DNA from: JAHJQZ01 sp963675235
GTDB taxonomy: Bacteria > Pseudomonadota > Alphaproteobacteria > Rhizobiales > Devosiaceae
NCBI GenBank assembly: GCA_963675235.2
Contig: CAXXFU010000002.1
Span: 1,178,001 to 1,242,000, forward strand
Length of the DNA stretch: 64,000 nt
Reading direction: 5' to 3'
Shown here: positions 1 to 11,341 of the stretch, one piece after another
Layout of the letters: every line of letters starts with the position of its first letter
How positions within the stretch are numbered: the first letter of the stretch is position 1
Program-made: the position numbers and the translations under genes
The notes under the pieces: model-generated
What the model saw: the letters and a program-made list of their open reading frames with translations, nothing else
Database searches by the model: none
Told to the model about the DNA's origin: nothing

Positions 1-413
1 ATGAACTGCGGCACCAGCGCGCCGATGAACAGAAACGCCTTGGGATTGGACCACAGCACCGCGATACCGCGCAGCACCAGCGAATGGTATCCCGGCGGCA
101 CCGCGGCCAACGCAGTGAGGTTGGGCGGGTGGCGGATCGCCTTGATGCCGAGCCAGACGAGATAGGCGGCGCCGGCATATTTGATGACGACATAGGCCTC
201 GCTCATGAAGGCCGAAATGGCGCTCAAGCCGAGCCCGAGCATGACGATCATCGACAGCCGGGCGATGTTGACGCCGAGTTCCATGGCAAAGCCGGCGCGG
301 GTACCGAGCGCCAGCGTCGTGCCGAGAAGGCTTGAAACGGTGACGCCGGGCGTCGCCATGACGACGAGCGCCGTCACCCAGTAGGCGGCAAGCGCCGAGG
401 CGGTCAGGTACAT
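1..413 (-). CDS. LysE/RhtB-family amino-acid exporter, partial at left edge
   Basis: The reading frame runs from an ATG at 413 off the left edge, giving 137 residues of the N-terminal part. A first membrane segment carries an ATPGVTVS sequence, the family's PGP-type motif, and the end shows VLWSNPKAFLFIGALVPQF, the second hallmark region of LysE/RhtB exporters. The family uses the proton gradient to export amino acids or related small molecules through the inner membrane. The start lies only four bases beyond the stop of the next gene, so it is the downstream-most visible member of a four-gene tandem array read leftward. Substrate cannot be inferred. The C-terminal third is outside the window. 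Confidence 0.9.
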   Translation of the reverse strand, partial: MYLTASALAAYWVTALVVMATPGVTVSSLLGTTLALGTRAGFAMELGVNIARLSMIVMLGLGLSAISAFMSEAYVVIKYAGAAYLVWLGIKAIRHPPNLTALAAVPPGYHSLVLRGIAVLWSNPKAFLFIGALVPQF

Positions 414-417
414 GGAC

Positions 418-1050
418 TCAGGCCTTTTTCTGCACGGCGAGCCAGATCCCGCCCGCCATAAGGACGAGACCGGAGAGGCGGGCGACAAGGCGCGAGCGGG
501 TTTCGGTCATCAGGCCGCGCAGCTTGCCGGCGGCAAGCGCGTAGCCGAAGTCGTTGAGCACGGCGAGAATGACGACGATCGTGCCCAGCACCATCAGTTG
601 CGGCAATGCCGGGGCGTCGGCAACAAGGAAATGCGGCAGGAAGGCCCCGAGGAACAGCAGCGTCTTGGGATTCGACCAGACGACAAAAAAGCCGTTTAGG
701 ACAAACCCGTTGCCGCTCCTGCGGCCCGAGACCCCCTCGCCCGGCGCCATGTCGGCATGCGCCGGTTTGGCGGTGAACATGCGCCAGCCGAGCCAGACGA
801 GATAGACGGCGCCGATCAGCTTCAGACCTTCGAAGGCCCAGCCCATGAAGGCCATGACCGCTTCGAGCCCCAGCGCCACCACGATCAACATGGTGACGAC
901 GGCGATTTCGGCGCCAAGCGCGGTGAGCATGCCGGCACGCGTACCATGGCGCATGGAGGCGGCAACGACGACGGCAACCGTCGGTCCGGGAATCGCCCCG
1001 GCGATGACGGCGGCGATGGCAAAGGTGATCAGCGAGGCCAGCGGGATCAT
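418..1050 (-). CDS. LysE/RhtB-family amino-acid exporter (second of four)
   Basis: A 210-residue inner-membrane protein of normal family length, with an N-terminal AIPGPTVAVVVA motif, about six hydrophobic segments and the conserved WSNPKTLLFLGAFLPHF stretch in the middle. LysE/RhtB proteins expel amino acids, homoserine lactone-like compounds or toxic analogues. It sits 12 bases after the stop of the upstream paralogue and four bases before the start of the next, so the four genes are very probably one transcript. A glycine-rich, charged loop around residues 100-115 differs most from its neighbours and may set substrate choice (inference). Confidence 0.93.
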   Translation of the reverse strand: MIPLASLITFAIAAVIAGAIPGPTVAVVVAASMRHGTRAGMLTALGAEIAVVTMLIVVALGLEAVMAFMGWAFEGLKLIGAVYLVWLGWRMFTAKPAHADMAPGEGVSGRRSGNGFVLNGFFVVWSNPKTLLFLGAFLPHFLVADAPALPQLMVLGTIVVILAVLNDFGYALAAGKLRGLMTETRSRLVARLSGLVLMAGGIWLAVQKKA

Positions 1051-1062
1051 GACATTTTTCCC

Positions 1063-1683
1063 CTAGGCGCGTTTGACCAGCGCCAGCCAGACGCCGCCGG
1101 CCATGAGCGTGGCGCCGGCAACGCGATTGAGCAACCTGAGGCGAATGGCGTTGAGCGCGTTGCGGGCACTGCCGGCCAGCACGGCGTAAACGGCATCGGT
1201 CGCGGTGGCGACGGCCATCAGCAGCACGCCGAGCACCATGATCTGCGGAAAGGCGGCGTGTTCGAGATTGACGAATTGCGGCAGAAACGCGCCAAGGAAC
1301 AGCAGCGTTTTCGGGTTCGACCAGTTCACCAGCGCCGCCTGGATGACATAGTGCATCGGGGCGCGTTCACGGCTCGCTTTGGCGGTCGCCAATTCCCCGG
1401 ATGAGGTGAACATGCGCCAGCCGATATAGACCAGATAGGCCGCACCGATCAGCTTGATCCAGACGAAGGCCTCGCCGACCACGGCCATCACCGCTTCGAG
1501 GCCGAAGGCAACGATCAGCACCATGGACAGCATCGACAGCTCGGTGCCGAGGATGGTCCAGAAGCCGGCGGCGGTTCCCCGCGCCAGCGAATTGGCCAGA
1601 ACCACGGTGACCGAAGGACCGGGTACGACGGAAAAAACGAAACAGGCGAGCGTGTAGGTGATCAACAAACTTGGTGTGAACAT
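1063..1683 (-). CDS. LysE/RhtB-family amino-acid exporter (third of four)
   Basis: A 206-residue protein beginning MFTPSLLITYTL. The same frame extends upstream to 1962, but that part overlaps the neighbouring paralogue on the same strand and has no family similarity, so the ATG at 1683 is chosen. It has the SVVPGPSVTVVLA motif near residue 20 and the VNWSNPKTLLFLGAFLPQF region near residue 130. It belongs to the inner-membrane LysE/RhtB exporter family. Spacing to the next gene upstream is 17 bases and to the one downstream 12 bases, which supports an operon. Confidence 0.93.
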   Translation of the reverse strand: MFTPSLLITYTLACFVFSVVPGPSVTVVLANSLARGTAAGFWTILGTELSMLSMVLIVAFGLEAVMAVVGEAFVWIKLIGAAYLVYIGWRMFTSSGELATAKASRERAPMHYVIQAALVNWSNPKTLLFLGAFLPQFVNLEHAAFPQIMVLGVLLMAVATATDAVYAVLAGSARNALNAIRLRLLNRVAGATLMAGGVWLALVKRA

Positions 1684-1700
1684 GGTTTTCCCCGATGAGA

Positions 1701-2321
1701 TCAGGCTCGTTTTTGTAGCGCCAGCCAGATGCCGCCGCCGACAAGGATTGTCCCCGCCACCTGGCTCAATACTCTGATACGCCCGGCCGTGAAGGCGTTG
1801 CGGGCGGACCCTGCGAGAATGGCGTAGCCGGCATCGGAAATGCCGGCAATGATATTGAAGACGATACCAAGTAGCACGGTTTGCCAGAAGGTGGACTGCG
1901 TCGGATCGACAAACTGCGGCAGGAAGGCGCCGAAGAACACCAGTGCCTTGGGGTTCGACCACAGGACCACATAGCCCTGCAGCACCAGCTGCCCGAAACT
2001 CCTTTGACTCACCGCGCCGCCGCCAAGCCGGTGGATGCCGGAGCGCAGCATCGAGATGCCGATGAAGATCAGATAGCCGGCGCCGATCAGCTTGATCCAG
2101 TCAAAGGCCCAGCCCATGAAGGCGACAATGGCTTGCATGCCAAGCGCCACGACCAGGACCATGGTGTAGTTGGCGAGTTGGGTGCCGATAATCACGGCAA
2201 AGCCGGCTCTGGTGCCACGCGCCAGCGATTGCGCCACGATCGTCGACACGGTCGGCCCGGGCACGATGACGAGCACGAGAACGGTGACGGCAAAGGTTGC
2301 GACGGTTGCAGACGAGAACAT
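1701..2321 (-). CDS. LysE/RhtB-family amino-acid exporter (first of four)
   Basis: A 206-residue inner-membrane exporter, first gene of the array in transcription order. It shows VLVIVPGPTVSTIVA near the N-terminus and VVLWSNPKALVFFGAFLPQF in the centre. Its C-terminus (GGGIWLALQKRA) is nearly the same as those of the second and third copies, so the array arose by tandem duplication. The 114 bases up to the divergent gene at 2436 must hold the promoter for the array. No adjacent LysR- or AsnC-type regulator, common beside such exporters, is present here. Confidence 0.94.
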   Translation of the reverse strand: MFSSATVATFAVTVLVLVIVPGPTVSTIVAQSLARGTRAGFAVIIGTQLANYTMVLVVALGMQAIVAFMGWAFDWIKLIGAGYLIFIGISMLRSGIHRLGGGAVSQRSFGQLVLQGYVVLWSNPKALVFFGAFLPQFVDPTQSTFWQTVLLGIVFNIIAGISDAGYAILAGSARNAFTAGRIRVLSQVAGTILVGGGIWLALQKRA

Positions 2322-2435
2322 GGGGCAGGCTCCGAAGCCACAAGCAAACGCAGACCTTCGTGTTCAAGGCAAGTGCGTTGTTGGCCGCGTCGGGCTCGGC
2401 TAGCCTGTGAGCCGGCAACGATGAGAGAATGAGAA

Positions 2436-2840
2436 ATGTGCGAGACCACGCGCCAGGCCATCTGCGAATGCGGCCAGCTCAGCGTAACCGTGCGCGGTGC
2501 GCCGACGCATCACCATGCCTGCACCTGCACCAAGTGCCAGCGTGCATCCGGCAGCGTCATGACCGTAACCGCGTGGTTCCCCAGGGACCAGGTCGTCGCT
2601 ATCAAGGGCGAGACGATGATGTGGCAGCCCAACGGAGCCGGCACGGAGGTCTGGCGCTGCCGGACGTGCGGCGGCGGCGGCTATTTCCTCACCGGGTCCT
2701 ACCTGCCCGACTGCATCGGTATCAATGTCGGGCATTTCGCCGACCCGGATTTTCCTGCGCCTGCGCATATCCACTGGTGGCCAAACCACCCGCGCTGGCT
2801 GACTGCGCCCGACGACATCGAACGGCTGGAGGGAAACTGA
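2436..2840 (+). CDS. GFA/CENP-V-fold zinc-binding protein
   Basis: A 134-residue protein of the family named after glutathione-dependent formaldehyde-activating enzyme. Cysteines fall in the expected pattern: CECG near residue 10, then CTCTKC near residue 29, then CRTCGG near residue 75, which would ligate zinc. The true substrate of most members is unknown, and the formaldehyde/S-hydroxymethylglutathione role is proven only for one of them. It is divergent from the LysE array and ends one base before the convergent MFS gene. A second frame of 208 residues over the same bases is a shadow. Confidence 0.88.
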   Translation: MCETTRQAICECGQLSVTVRGAPTHHHACTCTKCQRASGSVMTVTAWFPRDQVVAIKGETMMWQPNGAGTEVWRCRTCGGGGYFLTGSYLPDCIGINVGHFADPDFPAPAHIHWWPNHPRWLTAPDDIERLEGN

Positions 2841-2841
2841 T

Positions 2842-4053
2842 CTACCTGCGGAGGCTGGCCAGGAGCGCGAACAGCGCCAATGCCAGAAGGACCAGCCCAC
2901 CGGCCAGGAAGGCGGACGGGACGCCCCAGAGGCTGGCGATCAGCGATCCGAGGAACGGCGCGCCGACCATGGCAGTGGTGATGACGGACTCTCCGGTGGC
3001 TGTGACGCGGCCGATGCGGGATGGATCGACGTCACGCTGGATGATGACCCGATAGGGGATCATCAGGAATGAGACGCTGCCGCCCATGACGAACAGGGCG
3101 CACAGAAACAGCGGCACCGACGGTACGATGCCGGCAAGCGCCAGCCAGGCCAGCGTCGTGGTGACGATGGCCGAAACCGTGGCGGCGGCGATCATGATGC
3201 GCATGGGGCGGGCCAGAGGCAGGCGCCCGCCAATCAACCCGCCGACCAACCCGCCGGCGCCTGAAACCGCTACCGAGATGCCGAAAACGCCGGCGTCCAT
3301 GCCGAAACCGTCGATCAGCAGCGCCAGAAGCGTGTCGTAGAGGAAGAAGGCGAAAAAGGCGACAGCGGCGAAAACCAGCGCCTGGGTCAGGTGGGCGTTC
3401 GCCCTGAACTCGGCCAGACCCGCCATGAGCTGGGTCCGGAAGCTCTCGGGAAGTTCGAGCTTGGCGACCTCGCGCGTCACCGGCGTGATCATCAGGATGG
3501 CCACGGCGACCAGCGAGACGAGCGTGTTGATCCCGAACACCATTTGCGGGGTCAGGAACACCAGCAGAAGGCCGCCCAAGGTCGGCCCGGCGATCTTTGA
3601 GACCTGGTTGATGGCCTGGTGGAGGCCATTGGCCTCGCCGAACAGCTCTTTGGGTGTGGTCGCCTGAATGGCGGCCTGGCGCGCCGGCGTGAAGGCCGAA
3701 TCGACCGTGCCGCGCAGGAAGGCAACGGTGATGACCACAACCGGTGGCGGCGTCAGAATAAGGAACGCCGTGGTCAGGGCCCGGCCGAGATTGGACAGGA
3801 TCAGAACCCTCTTGAGCGGCCATTTGTCGACATAGACCGCGAGCGCCGGCCCAACCAGAATGGCCGGGGTGGTCAGCGAAAAAGCGAAGAACGCCATCTC
3901 CCAAGGCCCGGCACCGTAGGAGAAGACCAGAAGCGCAATGATGGCGGTGTAATCGAGCCAATCGGCGAAGTCGGCAGGCACCGACGCAGCGGCGAGCAGG
4001 CGCGCCGGGCGCAGCCGCAAGAGGGCACGGTAGCCGCGCTCGGTTTCAGCCAT
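2842..4053 (-). CDS. MFS transporter, EntS-like exporter group
   Basis: A 403-residue integral membrane protein with about twelve hydrophobic segments in two halves. It has the family's inter-segment charged loop (VDKWPLKRVLILS near residue 75) and a PARQAAIQ sequence typical of the MFS_3/EntS-like exporters. Such proteins usually export siderophores, drugs or lipophilic compounds; the substrate is not predictable. It starts 30 bases after the gyrA stop on the same strand, so it may be read through from gyrA. It is not the usual gyrA neighbour in rhizobia. Confidence 0.88.
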   Translation of the reverse strand: MAETERGYRALLRLRPARLLAAASVPADFADWLDYTAIIALLVFSYGAGPWEMAFFAFSLTTPAILVGPALAVYVDKWPLKRVLILSNLGRALTTAFLILTPPPVVVITVAFLRGTVDSAFTPARQAAIQATTPKELFGEANGLHQAINQVSKIAGPTLGGLLLVFLTPQMVFGINTLVSLVAVAILMITPVTREVAKLELPESFRTQLMAGLAEFRANAHLTQALVFAAVAFFAFFLYDTLLALLIDGFGMDAGVFGISVAVSGAGGLVGGLIGGRLPLARPMRIMIAAATVSAIVTTTLAWLALAGIVPSVPLFLCALFVMGGSVSFLMIPYRVIIQRDVDPSRIGRVTATGESVITTAMVGAPFLGSLIASLWGVPSAFLAGGLVLLALALFALLASLRR

Positions 4054-4083
4054 GTCGTCTCTCCGTCAACCCTACGACACGGG

Positions 4084-6840
<2,757 letters not shown>

Positions 6841-7106
6841 GTGTTCGATCTTCTTTGCCGATGAATCTCCCTTATCTAGGCGATTCCGGCTGCAAGTGCC
6901 ATGTGGAGGCGCCTGCATATCGTCCGCGCACGGCACCGTCCACAGCTAAGGTGCAATGCCGGGGCAAATGCCGTGCAGGAGTGCCCATTCGGGCCGGTTC
7001 TGCCGGCCCGATGCTCTCGGCACAGGCGCTTTTGCGCGCCATGCTGGACGGAATCGGCGCAACACCATAGAAACACCGAGTTGTCCGCGCGCGGAGGGAG
7101 AGCTTC
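6841..7106. promoter_or_regulatory. Divergent gyrA / RND transporter promoter region
   Basis: These 266 bases separate the divergent gyrA and RND genes and must carry both promoters. The one clear structure is a perfect 8-base-pair hairpin at 6990-7010 (cgggccgg, loop ttctg, ccggcccg), about 100 bases ahead of the RND start. No T-run follows, so it is not a typical terminator. I see no convincing open frame here. Confidence 0.4.
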
Positions 7107-9353
7107 TTGTCGGTTGGGTTTGGGATTGAGCGCCTCGGCCACCTCACCCTGAGGTTCCCGAGATTGATGACGGTTGCCGTCGTCGCTTTCACTGCTTTCT
7201 GTCTTGCGCAGATACCTCAGGTCTCCGTCGACGGCGACATCCTGCGGGTCTATCGCAATTCCGGCGAGATGTACGACCGCTACCTCAAGCTGCAGGAAAC
7301 CTTCGGCACCTTCGAGAACGACGCCTACATTCTGGTCAAGTCACCCGACCTGACCGATCCGGAGGTGCTCGAACCCTTGCGCGAGTTGGCGCTCGATCTC
7401 GAACTGACCTCCTATGCCGCCGGAACCCTGTCGCCGTTCTCGCTGCGCAAACCCACAGATGACGGCGGCACCGCGCCCTCGGTGCCCGAGAACATGCAGA
7501 CGCGCGAGGAAGTCGCGGCGGCGCTGGGAGACCTTCGCGACACCGATCCGATGATGCGCAATCTCATCCTCGGCGACCTGACGGGCATGGTGATGATCCT
7601 GTTTCCGGATCCCGAGCTCACCAGGGGCGACGGCGAGGCCAAGATGCTCGCGGAGCTCAAGGAGGTCGTCTCCCGCTATGACACGGACAAGGTCGACGTC
7701 GAGCTGACCGGGCCACCGGTATGGAAGACCGAGATGCTCGATGCAACGGTTGACGACCAGATCAAGTTCTCGGTAGTCGGGTTCCTGATTGGCGCAGTGG
7801 TCTCATTCATCTGCCTCAGATCGTTCTGGGGCGCCGTGCTGTCGACGCTGACCCCCTTCATCTCGATCATCTGGCTGATGGGCACTGTGACGGCCGCGTT
7901 CGGCCAGTTCACCTTCCTGACCAATATCGTCGCCATTCTGGTGCTGGTCATCGGGTTTGCCGAAAGCATGTATTTCTGTTTCACCTGGCTCAGGCTGTGG
8001 CGCGATGGCATGGATCCTCATGAGGCGATCTCGGAGACGGTCGTGCGGGTTACGCCCGCGGCGGCGCTGACCACCATCACCACCATGGTTTCGTTCGCCA
8101 CGCTCGTCGCCGTCCAGGGTCAGGGCATCGAGGAATTCGGCATTTCCGGCGTCATCGGCGTCGTTATCACCTATATCTCGCTGGTGACCTTCCTGCCTCT
8201 GGCGATCAAGCTGGCTGTACGGCTCGGCTTCACGCCTCCCGACCACATGTCGATCGCCGTTTCGGCGCCGATCCCGGTGGCACGGTTCCTGACCGGCCGG
8301 TATCCGCGCACCATCGCCATCGGCGCCGTGATCATGGTGGGCCTTTTCTTCATCCCGCATTTCTCCATGCAGCCGCGTTTCGATTTCCAGGATTTCCTGC
8401 CCTCCAATTCGGATGCACTGTCGACGGCGGAGGGCATCGATTCCGGTGTTGGCGGCGTCGCCCCGCTTTATGTGCGCGTGCCGCTGAAAGAAGGCGTCGA
8501 GAATGTCGGCGACGATGATTTCGAGCGTATCAAGAAAGTGCATGAAATCGTCGAAAGCCACGTCGGACAGGGCAAGGTGATCTCGGCGGCAAGCTTCACG
8601 CACTACGCCGACAGCGGCTTTTCCCGCGAGCAGATCTTCAGCGCCGTCGGCCCCTTCCTCAAGCACCGCTTTGTCACCGAGGACAACAAACAGGCGCTGA
8701 TCACCGCCTTCATCCCGACAATGATTCGCTCGTCCGAACTCCGGACCCTGGTCGAGGCAACAGATGCCGATCTCAGGGCCTCGGGCATCGACGATGCCCA
8801 GGTCGCCGGGCTCAATGTGCTAACTGCCTATGCAAGCACCGACATCATCGGCAGCCTCAGGAACGGCCTGACCGCCGCCGTCATCGTCAATATCTTCGTC
8901 ATCGGCTTCGCGTTCCGCTCGGTGCGGGTGGCAATCCTGGCCGTCATTCCCAACCTGATGCCGATCCTCGGGACGGAGGTCTATCTCTACTTCTCCGGCG
9001 CCGGATTGCAGCTGACCACGGTTTTCGCGCTGACAATCGCTTTCGGCATCGCCGTGGACGACACCATTCACTTTCTCGCCACCTATATGCGACAACGTGA
9101 GAACGGACTCGATCATCTTGAGGCTGTCGATCGCAGCCTCGAGCGCATCGGTCCGGCACTGGTTGCCACAACGCTTATTCTGGCTGCCGGAACCTTTGTC
9201 GTGATTTTTTCGGCGCTGCCGCAGGTGGCGCTCTTCGGTACGCTGACCGTTCTGACGCTCGTGCTTGCCCTGGTCGGCGATCTCCTCATCCTTCCCGCCC
9301 TGATGAATGCGGGCGGGCGTTATTTGCAGACTCTCGGAGCCAAAAAGACATGA
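7107..9353 (+). CDS. RND-superfamily (MMPL/HAE-3-like) transporter
   Basis: A 748-residue inner-membrane transporter with two repeats, each made of one transmembrane helix, a periplasmic loop and a five-helix bundle. A TTG at 7107 is taken as the start because a GGAGGGAG ribosome site precedes it by the right distance. The second half has the membrane acidic pair in GIAVDDTIHFL near residue 650. The equivalent place in the first half reads VIGFAESMYF, with a single Glu. Relatives move lipids, hopanoids or hydrophobic compounds to the periplasm. Its stop overlaps the start of the next gene by four bases (ATGA), so the two are translationally coupled and probably work together. Confidence 0.9.
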   Translation: MSVGFGIERLGHLTLRFPRLMTVAVVAFTAFCLAQIPQVSVDGDILRVYRNSGEMYDRYLKLQETFGTFENDAYILVKSPDLTDPEVLEPLRELALDLELTSYAAGTLSPFSLRKPTDDGGTAPSVPENMQTREEVAAALGDLRDTDPMMRNLILGDLTGMVMILFPDPELTRGDGEAKMLAELKEVVSRYDTDKVDVELTGPPVWKTEMLDATVDDQIKFSVVGFLIGAVVSFICLRSFWGAVLSTLTPFISIIWLMGTVTAAFGQFTFLTNIVAILVLVIGFAESMYFCFTWLRLWRDGMDPHEAISETVVRVTPAAALTTITTMVSFATLVAVQGQGIEEFGISGVIGVVITYISLVTFLPLAIKLAVRLGFTPPDHMSIAVSAPIPVARFLTGRYPRTIAIGAVIMVGLFFIPHFSMQPRFDFQDFLPSNSDALSTAEGIDSGVGGVAPLYVRVPLKEGVENVGDDDFERIKKVHEIVESHVGQGKVISAASFTHYADSGFSREQIFSAVGPFLKHRFVTEDNKQALITAFIPTMIRSSELRTLVEATDADLRASGIDDAQVAGLNVLTAYASTDIIGSLRNGLTAAVIVNIFVIGFAFRSVRVAILAVIPNLMPILGTEVYLYFSGAGLQLTTVFALTIAFGIAVDDTIHFLATYMRQRENGLDHLEAVDRSLERIGPALVATTLILAAGTFVVIFSALPQVALFGTLTVLTLVLALVGDLLILPALMNAGGRYLQTLGAKKT

Positions 9354-9886
9354 TCCGTTCTTCCCTGTTCCGGCCGGTGATCACCGGCCTGTTTCTTGCC
9401 CTGGCGCTGGCGCAGACCGCCCCTGCCGTCGCCGCGCAGCGGGACATCGACATGCTGCAGACCTATGTCGGCGACTGGTCGGGCCGCGGCAGCATGGGCA
9501 CCGGCGACAACGAGGAAACCGTCAAGTGCCGGTTGAACGTCACCTCGTCCCGTCCCGAGCGCGTGACCTTCAACGGTCTGTGCGCCCTGGCCGGCGGCAC
9601 CGTCTCGCTCAAGGGCACGATGGGCTACATCGAGGAGCGCAACCGCTTCGAGGCCGTGCTCAACTCCGATATCGGCTTCCTTCAGGACAAGGTCGCCGTT
9701 GGACGGCGGTCCGGTTCGGGGATCATCTTCAACATGCGTCCGACCGATCCCGAGACCAACAAGGATCTCGACGTCGCCGTCGACCTGGCGCTGAAGAACG
9801 GCGTCATCACCTTCAATGCCAAGGTGACCGATACTGCTTCCGGCGCGACGACGACCGCCAAGGTTCCGCTCGAGAAGAAGTCCTGA
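9350..9886 (+). CDS. Secreted protein coupled to the RND transporter
   Basis: A 178-residue protein with a clear Sec signal peptide: hydrophobic residues 8-24, then a cleavage-like AVAA site before QRDIDML. The mature part is rich in short beta-type stretches with WSGRGSMG near residue 45 and ends KVPLEKKS. I do not recognise a characterised family. The four-base overlap with the RND gene and the strong terminator right after it define a two-gene operon. A periplasmic partner or lipid/substrate carrier for the transporter is therefore plausible, but that is inference from position only. Two cysteines (in VKCRLN and LCALAG) could form a disulfide. Confidence 0.85.
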   Translation: MIRSSLFRPVITGLFLALALAQTAPAVAAQRDIDMLQTYVGDWSGRGSMGTGDNEETVKCRLNVTSSRPERVTFNGLCALAGGTVSLKGTMGYIEERNRFEAVLNSDIGFLQDKVAVGRRSGSGIIFNMRPTDPETNKDLDVAVDLALKNGVITFNAKVTDTASGATTTAKVPLEKKS

Positions 9887-9932
9887 CGCAAGGCGTCCGG
9901 CGCCGACACAATTTCGGCATCCCGTCCTACCG

Positions 9933-9966
9933 AACCGGGCCGGCCTTGAGGGTCGGCCCGGTTTTT
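9933..9966 (+). terminator. Rho-independent terminator of the RND operon
   Basis: A 13-base stem (aaccgggccggcc against ggtcggcccggtt, one G-T pair) with a five-base loop is followed by a run of Ts. It lies 46 bases after the stop of the secreted-protein gene and just before the convergent GNAT gene. Confidence 0.9.
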
Positions 9967-9972
9967 CATGCC

Positions 9973-10476
9973 CTATAGCGCGTCGAAAAAGGCCGGATGG
10001 AAGGCCATTTCCCCTGTCGGCGCCGTGTCGGTGAAGGACAGTGCCATGGTGTTCTCCTCCGGCACGCCCGGACAGGTGAGCTCCGGACTGGAGCGGAAGT
10101 CGAAACGCTTGTAATAGGCCGGATCGCCGACGACGACACAGCCAGGCGCTCCCAACTGGCGCAGACGATCAAGCCCGGACCTGATCAGCGCCGAACCGAC
10201 GCCGGAGCGTTGCTGGTCGGGATGGACCGACACCGGTCCGAGCCCGAACCAGTCCGTGTCCTTGCCCAGTGTTGCCGGCGAAAAGGCGGCGTGGCCGACA
10301 ATTTCGCCGTCACTTTCGGCGATGAGCGACAGCGTCAGAGCGCCGGCCGCCCGCAGGCGCGCCGGTATGCTGGCTTCGGTGCCGCTGGCATAGGGCATGC
10401 CCGTAAAGGCGATTTCGGTCAGTGCGGCAATCGCGGCCGCGTCTTCGGGACGTTCGTTTCTGATGATGAAGTTCAC
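9973..10476 (-). CDS. GNAT-family N-acetyltransferase (YhbS-like)
   Basis: A 167-residue single-domain GNAT protein. The acetyl-CoA pyrophosphate loop is visible as SVHPDQQRSGVGSAL near residue 88, and motif B lies in CVVVGDPAYYKRFDF, which resembles YhbS-type acetyltransferases. It would transfer an acetyl group from acetyl-CoA to an amine in the cytoplasm; the acceptor is unknown. It converges on the RND operon across the terminator at 9933-9966. Nothing in the flanks suggests a partner. Confidence 0.9.
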   Translation of the reverse strand: MNFIIRNERPEDAAAIAALTEIAFTGMPYASGTEASIPARLRAAGALTLSLIAESDGEIVGHAAFSPATLGKDTDWFGLGPVSVHPDQQRSGVGSALIRSGLDRLRQLGAPGCVVVGDPAYYKRFDFRSSPELTCPGVPEENTMALSFTDTAPTGEMAFHPAFFDAL

Positions 10477-10864
10477 TGCAAACTGGCGGCCATCGCCCCG
10501 ACGCCCGGGCTTTCAGTTCCGTGGCAAGTGTCTCGGAAGGACGAACCGCATCTCCTTTATGCCGCCGCTGCGGTTTTACCGCCAGGCGCGCAGCCTTGAA
10601 ACCCGGCGGGGTCGATTTTGGCCGATCACGCCGACGAATGGGCTTCCGAGCCGGTCCTCCTCAAAAGGGAAGACCCGGCTCCTCACACAAGGGCCAAATG
10701 GCAAGGAGTGTTGGCGTTCATGGCGCGGCGTTTAGCAGGGCACGCAGTTCGCGTCCACGCCGCAGCGCCTGCGGGCGGGTGCGGCCAAGCGTATCAATCG
10801 GTTGCCCTGCCAGCACGGCAGACGCATATCCGCCAGGGACACTCTTCAATGCGGGATTTCAGCG
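10477..10864. other. Gene-poor stretch, no feature recognised
   Basis: These 388 bases lie between the divergent GNAT gene and the small membrane-protein gene. Open frames over it (for example 10521-10868 and 10618-10971) have low-complexity Arg/Ser/Pro compositions typical of non-coding GC-rich DNA. I see no repeat, hairpin or RNA gene. It must contain the promoters of both neighbours. Confidence 0.5.
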
Positions 10865-11212
10865 ATGACCATCGCCCTCACCTATCTGAACCTCCTCATC
10901 GCGCTGGCGTCAGCGCTTTTCGGCGTTTTTGCGCTGTTTCGCCCGACGCTGATCAATCCCGCCGCAGGTGACAGCGGCGGCGAGATATTCTTCGCCCGGA
11001 TGTATGCCGCCCGTGCCGTGCCTTTCGGGCTGATCGCCGGATTCGTGCCGCTGTTCTTCGGCGGCTGGCCAGTTGCTACCCTGTTGTTCGCCGCAGCGCT
11101 GACCCAGCTCGCCGATGTCGTCATCGGCCGAAACCACCGCCTCACCGGGATGACGGTTGGTGCACTGGTCGCCGCGCTCGTGCATGCCGCGCTCGGACTG
11201 ATGCTGATCTAG
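10865..11212 (+). CDS. Small four-helix integral membrane protein
   Basis: A 115-residue protein made almost entirely of four hydrophobic segments (about residues 4-24, 47-66, 68-85 and 95-114), with short polar links such as RPTLINPAAGDSGGE. It resembles DUF4267-type small membrane proteins, whose role is unknown. The ATG at 10865 is chosen because the 21 residues upstream in the same frame are polar and not conserved-looking. It has no obvious operon partner and converges on ssb. Confidence 0.7.
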   Translation: MTIALTYLNLLIALASALFGVFALFRPTLINPAAGDSGGEIFFARMYAARAVPFGLIAGFVPLFFGGWPVATLLFAAALTQLADVVIGRNHRLTGMTVGALVAALVHAALGLMLI

Positions 11213-11240
11213 GTTGGCCTCGCAGCACCCGGAATCACAT

Positions 11241-11276
11241 CGGGCATTTCAGGTTCCGAAAAACCTGAAATGCCCG
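11241..11276. repeat. Perfect 15-bp palindrome between convergent genes
   Basis: cgggcatttcaggtt and its exact complement are separated by ccgaaa. It lies between the stops of the small membrane protein (11212) and ssb (11337). A T-run is missing on either strand, so it may be a weak bidirectional terminator or a mobile palindromic unit. It is followed at once by a dispersed repeat. Confidence 0.75.
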
Positions 11277-11288
11277 AGATCATGTCAC

Positions 11289-11341
11289 CGCGCGTTCGGA
11301 CCGGAAAAGTGGTTCGCACTTCTCCTGAGCGCGCTCCTAGA
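11289..11341. repeat. Dispersed rhizobial-type repeat, copy 1
   Basis: About 53 bases with the core accggaaaagtggttcgcac and the end gcgctcctag. It matches copy 2 at 32702-32753 over its length with scattered changes. The core is an imperfect inverted repeat (ggaaaagtgg / cacttct). It runs five bases into the ssb stop region. Confidence 0.7.

Noticed and set aside
6841..6936. Longer gyrA start giving 950 residues
   Set aside because: The extra 32 residues do not look like GyrA, while the GTG at 6840 gives the family-type start MTDTPD with a ribosome site.
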